From contig JAWWNJ010000024.1 in the NCBI GenBank assembly GCA_037176885.1, positions 1,860,001 to 1,924,000 of the forward strand: a DNA stretch of 64,000 nt, in the 5' to 3' direction. This DNA comes from Favolaschia claudopus. Lineage: Eukaryota; Basidiomycota; Agaricomycetes; Agaricales; Mycenaceae. The translations under genes were made by a program, and so were the position numbers. Shown here piece after piece: positions 54,503-64,000 of this stretch (position 1 is the first letter of the stretch; each line of letters opens with the position of its first letter). The notes under the pieces were generated by a model. That model worked only from the letters and a program-made list of their open reading frames with translations, was not told where the DNA came from and searched no databases.

Positions 54503-56070
54503 ATGGACGACGCTGAGCTCAAAGGCGCCATCGTTGCTCTCCAGAACGTGGTCGCTACGCGCTATGTGAGCGGTACGTGGCCGGGCCTTCTTTTGCCATC
54601 AACTTTAGTACTTTTCACAAGTCTCATTGCGCATTCTGAAAGCTGCGGGCTTTGTGGTATGTCGTTACGGGCGTCCAGCGGCACTTCTTCTCCTAAAACA
54701 CCCACAGCTGCTCTTATACGACCACTTGCTCACACTGAGCGACGAGATCGAGTACATATGGAGTGCTCCTAATTCCGTGGCCAAGGTGTTGTTCTTAATC
54801 CTGCGATATCTGGTTCCGAGTTTCATAGCCGTCCAAACAACTCGTATGTCATGAATTTTTGCCAGCAGTAGCCGGCCGCTCACAAGAAAAAACTCGATTT
54901 GTAGTGCGGAGTGGGCTTTCAGTAATCGAAATGTCTGATGAAGTGAGTGGATAAATTATTCCAGCTGCAGCCGTCACTTACAGTCGGATAGGCGTAAGTA
55001 AACCTCTTGTCCTGATGGCGGACGCAGACTTATTCACCCAACCAATTCAAGGTGTAAAACTGTCATGTCTATTGGGGTATGTCCTGGATTCATTTGCCAA
55101 TTTCGGGCTAACGTTTCGACAGTCATACGCCGGCTGGCTTTCAATCGTCATCTCCAACTTCCTGGTTCTCCTTCGCATCTGGACTACTCTTCCTCATTCC
55201 CACAGGCTGAGATTCTGGTCCATCGTTTTGTTTATCGTTGCACAGCTGGGCAGTCTCGGTGCTACGACTTGGGCGGTTGCGCAGATGATCCGTGCGTCAG
55301 ATCGCTCGTTCTCTATCATCCCCCAATTATAGGTCATACGTAGCTGTCGTTTTCTTCGACGCGCGGATCGGACTCTGCTCATTCTCCTCGCGGCCCAATG
55401 TGATTGGGATGTGGGTCGTAGGGGTATGTTTTTGATATGATTACTCAATCCTAGGCTAATCCAAAGACGGTCCAATAGCTGGCATACGAAGTCGTCGTCT
55501 TCCTGACTGTATGTTGGAACACTCTGAACCGACCCCGAGCCCTTGGTATAGACCCGGAGGTCGCTGTTACTCGCATATTCTTACGCGACGGAATCGTATA
55601 CTTTGTGGTGAGTTCTCACAGGCAATATTCTGCGTGTTTGGATTCGGCTGACTCGAAATCTCCCACCATAGATCTTGTTCGGTATGCACTGTTCTCAATT
55701 CAATGATTCAACACAACACACAAGTGACACACTGAATCGCAGCGCTGCGCATTGCGAATACCGTCATCACCGTGATATCACCCGTTTCTGCTCTGTTCAT
55801 AATTGTTTTGTGCGTCTTTCCAAAATCCCGTCGCGGGTCATTACGAGTTGCTGACTTTTGAGCGTCCACGTCAGCTTTGTTTGGGCGGGAACTACAGTCA
55901 CCACAAGTCGACTAATCATCAACTCGCGCCGTGCAGCCGGGAAGGCCGCTGAGTGGCGGCAGTTGAACGCTCCAGATCATACTAACACTGTGGAGAATAG
56001 TCCCGATTCGACTCCAGACATGATGTCCTATCGATCAATTTCGCCCATTGTTGCAAGACACGTTGTTTAG
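54503..56070 (+). CDS. DUF6533-type multi-pass membrane protein
   Basis: Mushroom-expanded integral membrane family of unknown function. Early exons 54503..54572, 54622..54656 and 54708..54843 splice in phase to give LLLYDHLLTLSDEIEYIW, then KVLFLILRYLVPSFIAV, the DUF6533 signature. Later segments SIVISNFLVLLRIWTTLP, FWSIVLFIVAQLGSLGATTW, GMWVVGLAYEVVVFLTVCWN and ITVISPVSALFIIVFVW give about six or seven TM helices. The Ser-rich C-terminal tail ends at 56070. Splicing between 54905 and 55123 is ambiguous: one candidate intron would be only 22 nt, so another boundary must apply. Confidence 0.72.
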
Positions 56071-56119
56071 AAACACAAATGTACAAAGATTGAAGGATAT
56101 ACACTGATAAGCCGCACCT

Positions 56120-56742
56120 CTACTCCGTTTTGCTCTCCTCTTTGAACGTACTCCCCACCCACATACCCTCGACCTGCTTCATACCCTCCACAGGACACAA
56201 CCACCCAACCCTGCTCTCCACAAACTGCTCCACCCTCGGCTTCAACTTCGTTTCATGCAATCTGTAATCATCCACAATCCCCATCCTCACGAAATTCAAC
56301 CCCTTGTACCCCGAGCTGGCGCGGTACATCAACGTCCCGCACGTCTTGCAGAAATGATTGGTCATCGTGTTGTCCGTGGCGATGGTGTGCGATTGGCCGT
56401 AAGCCGTGATGTTGTCCTGGCCGCGGGTGTATTTGAGGTGCGGGTCCGCAATGGTGAAGTTGGTGGCGAACATGGAGACGCTGACTTTGCGGCAGTCGAC
56501 GCAGTGGCAGATGAAGGTCTCGACGAGGCCAGGGCCTTGCAGTGGCTGAATATCATGTGAGCTTGGATTGGATTGGATCGACAAAGATGTAATGAAGGGC
56601 GACGCACGAATTTGAGCTGGACGGCGCCGCAGAAGCAGGTAGCGGTTGCTTCGGTCTCTGTGGACCAGCCGTCGTTACCGCCTCCCACGAGAGGCAGCCA
56701 AGGTTGAGATTGATCGGTGCGAGGTCCTTGGGTAGGTGCCAT
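56120..56742 (-). CDS. GFA-domain (Mss4-like) zinc protein
   Basis: Glutathione-dependent formaldehyde-activating/CENP-V-type fold. Two exons, complement(join(56120..56545, 56608..56742)), intron 62 nt, close at 186 aa. Zinc-ligand pattern: Cys36 and Cys38 (TCFCG), Cys58, Cys60 and Cys63 (ICHCVDC), Cys111 and Cys114 (FCKTCG), as in the family. DNMTNHFC-like and GTLMYR phrases are also typical. The catalytic role of most fungal members is unknown; binding of glutathione adducts is the family hypothesis. Faces the DUF6533 gene tail to tail with a 50-bp gap. Confidence 0.9.
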
Positions 56743-57643
56743 TGAATGAGAAGTGCTGTTTGCGATATGAATGCTGGCCTTGAAGTTGCGACCATAATGG
56801 ACCTCATTTATATCCCGGCGCCGCTGAGAACGATGACGGCATCGCGCGATTCTCCAAGTTCGCGCGGCACCTGCTTACCGATCTTCGTCTTCAAGTCCAT
56901 CCTTGATTTGTAACGCCGTTGATGACTTTCCATGAATCGATAGTCGGCTACACGGATACAAAGCTTGCTTTTCGAGTTCGTTTGGCTGGATGCTCGTCGT
57001 GTTCGATTCAACGCTGACTCAAAATATAACGGGCATTCACGGTACCTTCCCAAACTGGAATAATCGATCCCTGACACTTCTCCTCACTGGCGGACAGACG
57101 CAGAGATGCGTCAGAGCGATGGGTCTCGGTATTGGTCTCGCACGAATGCCATTCGGTGCATGCGATACTCTCTGAATTTCGCAGCGAGTCCAATGCTTGC
57201 CCCAAGAATGGTGTCCCAATTTGGTCATCGAATGACCATATCCGGACGTGCTCCTCCTCTCCCTGATCGCCTCTGCTTCAACTCCTCCGTTTTCACCATC
57301 CACCTCCCAGCCATCGCCCTCACCACCCACAAATGAATTCAGAACGACATCGCCCACCCGAATCCAGCCCAGCAATAAGTTAATACAAATAATTAGCCCT
57401 GCGTACGCACGCATGTCTGTATCGATATCCAGTCCTACGTATCATACTGTACCCTCCGCCGCGCACAGAGCCCGATCCCAACATACATTCCTTTAACGCT
57501 AGTATGAGAGGCTTGGACAGCGGGCGGCAGTAGAGTAGACTCACCCACAGCTCATCCGCCCAGACCGACCGTCTACGTGAATATCCGATCATACCGATTC
57601 AAACACGACCACCCTTCCCGGTCTGCGCGCAGTCAGCCGTGTG
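56743..57643. other. Intergenic, no gene seen
   Basis: About 900 bp with only short frames. It holds the 5' flank of the GFA gene and the 3' flank of the mannosyltransferase gene. Confidence 0.5.
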
Positions 57644-59200
57644 TCATACGATGAAAGAAGTCGACGCACCGAAGTTATCGTTAATATCGCACTCGCACTG
57701 ACCCCTCGAATGCGCGGGCTCCTGCGGGCAGTGCTGGAAGGGCTCGTGCCGGTAGCCGATGTCTTCAAAGAAGTGCTGCGGCGGCATCGTTAGCGTTGAC
57801 GTAGAGAAAGAGGGAGGGAGGGACATACGATCTGATCTTTACGCGCGAAGAGGGCGGCGCCGATGGAGTGGACGGGGGCTGGCGGCGGCGTCAGAAGAAG
57901 AAAGAGGAGGAAGCGGAGCAGACACACCATCACCCCACCGCTCGTAATAAAACCCGCCCTTCGAGTCGAGATGCTCAAAGAACTTCATGTACGCGTCCCC
58001 GCGCCACAAGTCGAGGTCGCCGATTTCGAAATTCGACCAGACTGTCGCGTCGTCAGCCATCGCACAAGGAGAAAAACAGGAGGGAAAGCCGCACAATGGC
58101 AATTATTGTAACTGTCCCCCTGGTCGTCGCTCAAGAAGCCCAGCGCATTGCCCGGGACGATATACTCCGGGTACAGCTTGCTGAACTCTTGCACGGCATT
58201 CCAGAGGGTCGGGATCGTGGCAGGGTATTCGGGGAGACTGATGGTGAAGCCGTATTTCTTGTCTTCGTCTTGCATGAAGAGGAAGGGGTCGTAGTCGAGG
58301 GTGCAGAAGAAGCGGATGTGGGGTCTGCGGAGCGAGATGTGAGGAAGGAGTAAAAACGAAGAGGGAGGAAGGGGAGACGCACTCGACGCGCCAGTAGTAG
58401 CGGTATTTGTCGAGGAGAGGGTGGCGGAAGAAGAAGCCGGAATTGAAGCGGCACATGTTGCGGTAGGGGACGCTGCCTGGAGACGTATGTCAGTCGACGA
58501 TGCACTAAGCTAAAGACAGCTACGGCCAGCCGGGCAAGATAGCAGCAGCTCAGACGAGGCCACGCACCGCCGTAGATGACATGATCATCCTCCATCTTCT
58601 TGCACGACGTCGTAGCTTTTGCCTCGTCGATCCAATCTGGCTGGAACCAGTTGTCTCGCGGGATCAGCCCAAACTCGATCTTGTTGTCGGTGAGAGCGGT
58701 TACGGAGCGCTTGAACTCTTCTGAGAAGGGCTCCTCGTTGAGGAAAACGTAGGGGTAGCCGAATTTGTGATTGAATTTTGCCTCGAGCTGGGTCATGCTC
58801 TTGACAACGCCATCGAGGTCGCCGTTGCGCGCTAGCCAGCACTTTCAGAAGGCGAGAGCAATGGCAGCCACACAGATACGCACCCAGCATGACGACTACA
58901 GCGTTCGCCCTCCGCGTTATCGTAGCATTACCCTTGACATAGTATTTTTCGGGCACAGGCGTCTTGTACGGCGGCTCATGCCACACTTTCACGTCTTGCA
59001 GAGCGGACCCACCACGCCAAGCGTTTGTTATACTGTCGATAGACGTCGCGCGGCCGTATCCTTCATTCGAAAAGCGCAAGAGATAGTGCATACTTATCTG
59101 TCGACAAGACAAGTCAAAATGGGGATCAGAATAGTCCGAAAGATAGAAAACAAACAATGATAGCCAACGCGAGGACAATATATCTCGTCCTGGTCATCAT
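57644..59200 (-). CDS. Alpha-1,2-mannosyltransferase, KRE2/MNT1 family (GT15)
   Basis: Golgi type II enzyme that extends O- and N-linked mannans from GDP-mannose. Model complement(join(57644..57775, 57829..57878, 57928..58041, 58095..58324, 58383..58476, 58568..58831, 58884..59097, 59156..59200)) closes at 380 aa with seven GT-AG introns of 49-91 nt. Short cytoplasmic end [24 protein letters not shown], then [73 protein letters not shown] and [18 protein letters not shown], all hallmarks of GT15, including the EPFQHC and NFEIGD motifs that frame the Mn-dependent active site. Slightly shorter than yeast Kre2. Start chosen at the first of two tandem ATGs because it supplies the TM anchor. Confidence 0.93.
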
Positions 59201-59773
59201 CTTGGGCGGAAAGAGCGAGGTGTACCAGCCACACGCGGCAGATTGTGGTGGGAGGAGGAAAGCCAAGTGGAGTGTGACATTTGTGACGAGTCACTTCTAT
59301 CAATCATTCCTGGGTGGTGACCTTGGTGGTGATTCCCGCTTAGCTCTGCTCAACCTCTGCCATCATGATTCAAGCTCTCTTCAGTCTGCACAACTGCTCG
59401 GACTAAAGGTACTCGGCGGCTTGAAACTCCCCAAATAATCGGGGAGTTTTCGCGGATTTGGCTCCAATTTGGCTCCGAAAAATCTGTCCGGCATCGTTTC
59501 CAAAAACGTACAATTCGAGGGTCAAATCCCGTTTCTGTCAAACAAAGTCCCAGACCTCGTCACTGTGTGCTGCGGTTGTATGTAATCCATCGTTTACCAA
59601 GTCTGGGAGACGTCTAACTCAAGTCTAAGTAAGTAGGAAACTGAGTCCGTGGTTGGTCCGTTGGTCGGCCATCAATTGCGTTGATGAACGCTGTCACAAA
59701 TGTGGGCTGTGTGACGCGTCCGATCCTGCCAAGATCCTGCCCTCCATCCCGAAATCTGAGGAAATCGTCGAAA
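59201..59773. other. Divergent intergenic region
   Basis: Between the mannosyltransferase (-) and NAA10 (+) genes; likely both promoters. A small perfect hairpin, ACTCCCC AAATAATC GGGGAGT, lies near 59426-59448. No gene seen. Confidence 0.5.
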
Positions 59774-60632
59774 ATGAATATCCGCTTAGCAAAGGTTGGT
59801 TTCAAGAAGTACCACGCTGACGTATTCATGCAGACCAGTGTCGCATCCTGTCGCATCCTCCCCGTCAACCTTTTCCATTCTGAATCTCAACCAGACTGAC
59901 GAGTTTCAAGCCAGAAGACTTGCCGCACATCCAAGCAGCAAATCTCCAAAACCTTCCTGAAAACTACTCCATGAAATTCTGTCTGGCGATTTTCTGAACC
60001 TATTCCTCTTACAAGGCGTCTGACCCGCCCACAGGGATGTATCATATCCTGAGCTGGCCACAAATTTCATTCGTCGCAGAGGACAACAAAGGTCGAATCG
60101 TTGGATATGTACTAGCAAGGGTGTGAGTCCTTTCTCTGCTTTTACTATTGCTTCTTTCTGTGGGCCTGACTCACGACCATCCCACAGCGATGCAGAGGAG
60201 GAAGACGATACTGGAACAAGAAAAGACTTCGACAAAGAGCCTGAAATTCATGGTCACGTCAACTCTATCTCCGTTCTGCGATCCTATCGCAGACTAGGTC
60301 TGGCGCGAAAACTCATGCTTTTATCCCGTACGATTTCTCCCTCCCAGCGCCGCACCTTTCTGACCGTCCTCAATGAGCTCAGAGGAAGCGATGTCCACGA
60401 TCTACAAATCCTCTTTCGTTTCCTTGCATGTCCGCAAATCCAACAAAGCCGCCATCTCACTCTATCGAGACTCGTTAGGATTTCGGGTAGATAAGGTGGA
60501 ACACAAATATTGTACGTCTAAACATCCTTGTCACGAAGATGTCTGAATGATTTTTTCATCTCTGCTTTGTCAGATGGGGATGGCGAGGATGCTCTGTCTA
60601 TGCGTCTGGATCTCCCGAAACAATCTATTTGA
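59774..60632 (+). CDS. NAA10: NatA catalytic subunit, N-alpha-acetyltransferase Naa10/Ard1
   Basis: Transfers acetyl from acetyl-CoA to N-termini of nascent proteins, on the ribosome with Naa15. Model join(59774..59794, 59911..59980, 60035..60122, 60188..60327, 60383..60511, 60574..60632) closes at 168 aa. It starts [20 protein letters not shown], followed by NLPENY and [21 protein letters not shown]; the acetyl-CoA loop RRLGLA is at 94-99, then [19 protein letters not shown] and [13 protein letters not shown], all diagnostic. An acidic insertion ([19 protein letters not shown], 61-79) sits between beta-4 and beta-5. The C-terminal tail is short compared with animal Naa10. Confidence 0.95.
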
Positions 60633-61222
60633 CATTTTGATCATCTTGGTTTGTCTCATTTCCTCGTTCAATGATCCAAAAGCTCAATTTTCTGCTAGCT
60701 CATACTCGTCACTTCGAATGAGCTGACTGTACGCTATGATGAAGCGCATACTACATAGGGCTGGTTATTTTGATTCCGATTCCTCAATCGTGCCACCTTC
60801 CTTGATCTGGACCCCATGGGCCATGGCCGAGGCCCACATACTTTCAACAGAGCAGATCTGAGATGAATCGGCCAGTTGAGCAAATACAAAGTTTAAATTC
60901 GCCAAGAAAAAGTCCACTTTAAACTTGGATTCAGAAAACTTCATTCAACGAATCATACACCTGGGCAGCTACATGGGCCTTCTTCCCGGCGCACCAGATT
61001 TACTTCGCACTGAGATTTTAATAATATTTATTTTGTTTTCACTTTTCTGTTCGCCCGTGACATGCGGTGACTGCGTGACGACTAAAAACCTGTCAATCAA
61101 TTGATCAATCCTTTTTAATTCATTTTTCCTTTCGATTCCTCTTTGACCAGTCCGATTTCTGGCCTTACCGCTCTGGAACTTGCTGAGACTGAATCGAAAA
61201 GCATCTACTTTGCCGGCCCAAT
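60633..61222. other. Intergenic, no gene seen
   Basis: AT-rich spacer between NAA10 and the TPR gene on the same strand; probably terminator of one and promoter of the other. Confidence 0.5.
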
Positions 61223-64000
61223 ATGCCCACGACCGCCAAAGAAAAGGCGGACGGTTTCAAAGAGGAAGGGAACGCCTTGTTCAAAGACGGAAATTTTCTC
61301 GAGTACGTCTGCATTATTGCCTCTGACAAGGGCTGACGCTTCATGCACATAATAGAGCAATTCGACTCTACGCGAAAGTACGTCTCGATGAATATCGGAG
61401 TGATATCTACATGTGCTAAGATCTTTTAGGCTGAGGCGGCAGCTCCCAAAGAAAGCGTGTACCCTGCAAATCTGAGTGCAGCTTTGTACGAAGCAGGCGA
61501 CTATTTAGCATGCATTGAGGCTATCACGCGTTCTTGGGGGCTTTCCGCCCAGGGAACTCTCCCGCTGCGCCTTGCGACGCGTGCGGCAAAGGCTCTCGCA
61601 CACGGCGTGCGTGCAGATACGATCAGCGCTGCTGCGCTCGAGAAACATGCTCAATTGATCGAGCAACTGGAAAACGTCGCGAAACAGGAGGAGTGCAACC
61701 CCGAGGCGGAAAGCGTCCGCGTTTGGCGCGAGTGGCGCGCGATTGCTGATGAATCTGTGTCTGGACTTGACCGCAGTTCTGCGACTCATGCAGCACGGGT
61801 TCGGCTGGCGGAGATACCTATCGCGCGTCGGGGGATGTGAGTCGCTGTTGTCAATGTTTCCTTCCTCCTAAGATCTTGACGAAACGGGTAGAAATCCAAT
61901 GCTGCAATACTACACCCTGGGCCAGGACGAGATGCTCTCGCTCTTCGACGACTGGGGGCCACGGGATCCTTACCCTTTGAGGGCTGAAACGTTCACGAAG
62001 AAGCGTCTCTCTGAGCTATCTTTCCTGTTCGGGGGCGTTGGAGACGGTATGTCTTGCTTTCCTCTCTCTCATCTCACCTCACGCCAACCACAGCGAGAAA
62101 TGTGTTTGCTACGCTCGTTGGGGCGCATCGTGTTTACAAGAGCCTCGCGAAAGATAAACGGGCTGCGATGCGGATCCACCTGACTCTTCTAGATATTCAC
62201 CCTAGTGCGCTTGCGCGGGACCTGGTTGTTCTGATGCTCATGAATGACTGCATGACGGCTGATAGTGGTACCTCCTCCACCATCCTCGCTGAGATGCGGG
62301 CAACTCTGGTCTACACTTATGCTGGGTCCATAATGCCGGCATACGCGCACGCACGGTACGTGTCTTCATTCAGAAATTGCGTGTCCTCGCTGACGATTCG
62401 CAGACAGCAGAACACTATTAGATCCCTGCGAGAGGGGCTCGTAGCCGTTCCTCCCCGACTTCCAGCATGGCTGCACGTCGACGTCGACGCAATCCCTCAC
62501 ATCCTCGCATCGCTCGCGTACTGGCAGACCAACACCAGCAAAACAACCAATGGCATGATGGCGATGTTCAAAGACAACGCCACTCCTACTATGCGTCAGA
62601 TGCTTGACTACCCCGGGATTTCCTCGGGCTACAAGAAAGTTCTGCAAGGCCGTCTTGAGGGACCGCGCCGCACCATCAATGGCCTTGTCGACAGCTGGGG
62701 ACCCGCCGATGCGCGGGGCATGGGGATCGGCGAGCCCGAGTGGTCTGACGCAAAGGTCATGAAGGAACTGAAGCAGAGAAGGAAGTGGATTGTGGATTGG
62801 ATGCTGGATGAGCATCTGAGTGGGAACTTGCCGGCGAAGTTGGGTGGCGAGGCGGAATGGTTCAAGGCTACGTGTGCTCTTGTTCCTCCGAAGGAGCTGT
62901 GGGGAAGAGAACCGCAGTTGATGGAGGAGTGGAAGAAGAATCGGAAGGGGATGCCTCCGTTTTCGAGTGAGTTGACTGCGCAGGTGTGTGATGCGTTTCG
63001 GCGACTCAGTTGTTGGGGCCGTTCAGCTAACAGGATTCAATAGTTACGGCGCACCATAGAAAGTACCTGGAAGCCCAACATGACCCTTTTCGTCAGTTAT
63101 TTTGTTCCTATACTAATCGCGCCTCTGACATGACAACAGGACCGCGAGTATTCCGAGCTCTCCAACAAAAGCCTCCCTCATTGCGTGGGCTATCCCAATC
63201 CCCCGGCCGACGGCATCCACCTGGCCAGGATGCTCGACAGTTTCAACAAACGTTTCGGGATCGCCAAAGGCGGGGATCTTCCGCCCGATCCTGACTCGCC
63301 TGCTTTTACGCATACGATGCGATTTTTCGATGGAGCTATTGATGCCTTGAAAGTTCTCGACGGGTCGATCAAGCTGGAAATCATATATGGTGGTCTGATG
63401 GAGGAGTTGGGGAAGATGAGGCTCGAGACGGATACACGGCGTCCGAAAGAGTTTCCGAGAAGATTCACAAGGGCGTATCTCAGCAATGTTCCGTGAGCCA
63501 TCTTTCTTTCCTTTGTACCGATGCTGGGCGCTGAATTTGCTTGACACAGAGACTATACTCATGGAGTATGATACATGATTTTATGATGGTTATCGTTGCT
63601 GAAATTCTCTAGATCCTCAACACGGCAATATTTGTCGTTCCTTGCGTTCAGAATCAACCCCACTCGGCTGTCGCATCGAATTGCCTGCTGAATTCCGGGA
63701 TCTGGAAAAACGATGACGAGTTTTGTCACAAGTACGTCTTCGTCTATGTTTTAGACAGGATGCTTGCTAAGACTAGCTGTCGCAGTTATTCCCTTCTCCA
63801 TCCTAGAAACATCTCGAAATACTTGGGCTGCACGCCAATCCGGATGGACGGTATCATGGGACTGATCTCACTCGCCCCCAAAGATTTACCGCGTCCGCTC
63901 TCCGAGTTGGCATCGCGGTCTGACCTTATTCGATGGCTAACACGGGTGTTGCTCAACACCTGCGTGCCTGGAACCGCAGGGACGCAAAACGTTCCTGTAC
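61223..64000 (+). CDS. TPR / DUF4470-like protein, 3' end beyond the window
   Basis: N-terminal TPR-like helices (KEKADGFKEEGNALFKDGNF, then LEAIRLYAKAEAAAP and YPANLSAALYEAGDYLACI) are followed by YYTLGQDEMLSLFDDWGPRD, LSFLFGGVGDARNVFATLVG and LTLLDIHPSALARDLVVLML, the DUF4470 pattern seen in agaricomycete MYND-linked proteins. Exons: 61223..61302, 61356..61377, 61430..61836, 61892..62046, 62094..62355, 62404 to about 62983, then about 63043-63092, 63140-63494, 63551-63566, 63616-63731 and 63787 onward; the frame is open to the last base. Cytosolic, probably a protein-interaction scaffold; no zinc-finger MYND seen yet within the window. Intron phases are consistent throughout. Confidence 0.82.

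Overview
The window is a 64-kb piece of a fungal nuclear genome, almost certainly an agaricomycete (mushroom-forming basidiomycete). The evidence is dense introns of about 45-65 nt that I could splice by hand, agaricomycete-type families (DUF6535, DUF6533, DUF4470-like and F-box proteins, a laccase-type multicopper oxidase, a P450) and spliceosomal and tRNA genes. Genus cannot be fixed; the repertoire fits Agaricales. Gene models are hand-spliced; where exon lengths close on a multiple of three with conserved motifs intact, confidence is high.

Region by region. 1-5.1 kb: a decayed repeat carrying a complete Tc1/mariner element (1486-5119; TA target duplication; 370-bp inverted repeats; DD34E transposase; a second five-exon cargo gene). 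5.2-14.2 kb: an accessory island with an RNase H1-N-like gene, a TET/JBP-like dioxygenase gene and a 1188-aa charged protein. It is peppered with about 30 strict copies of GTGGCANNNGTGGCA and ends in a 55-bp tandem array in which each unit pairs that motif with a palindrome; an eIF3a gene fragment sits in the array. 14.2-20.9 kb: decayed repeats and a fold-back element. 20.9-24.1 kb: a DUF6535 membrane protein. 24.5-31 kb: a hAT MITE with its 8-bp duplication, a TA-flanked fold-back MITE and gene relics. 31-41.3 kb: a fucosyltransferase-like gene, a cytochrome P450, a 23-exon laccase-like gene whose first two copper motifs are altered, and a single-pass membrane protein. 41.4-45.9 kb: a U6 snRNA abutting a MITE, a second TA element with a nested insertion, and an intron-containing tRNA-Gln(CUG). 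46.3-64 kb: mostly core genes, namely MMS2 (UEV) and HSE1 (ESCRT-0) head to head, an F-box relic, DUF6533, a GFA/Mss4-like protein, a KRE2/MNT1 mannosyltransferase, NAA10 and a TPR/DUF4470-like gene cut by the window edge.

Functional links. MMS2 and HSE1 share a 230-bp divergent promoter and act respectively in building and reading ubiquitin signals. In the island, the dioxygenase gene and the charged-protein gene diverge from a region holding a 15-bp-arm hairpin whose loop has the same kind of GGTACC-centred palindrome as the array. Together with the shared motif in introns, exons and intergenic DNA, this suggests one co-evolved locus, possibly a mobile or epigenetically regulated unit. That reading is inference.
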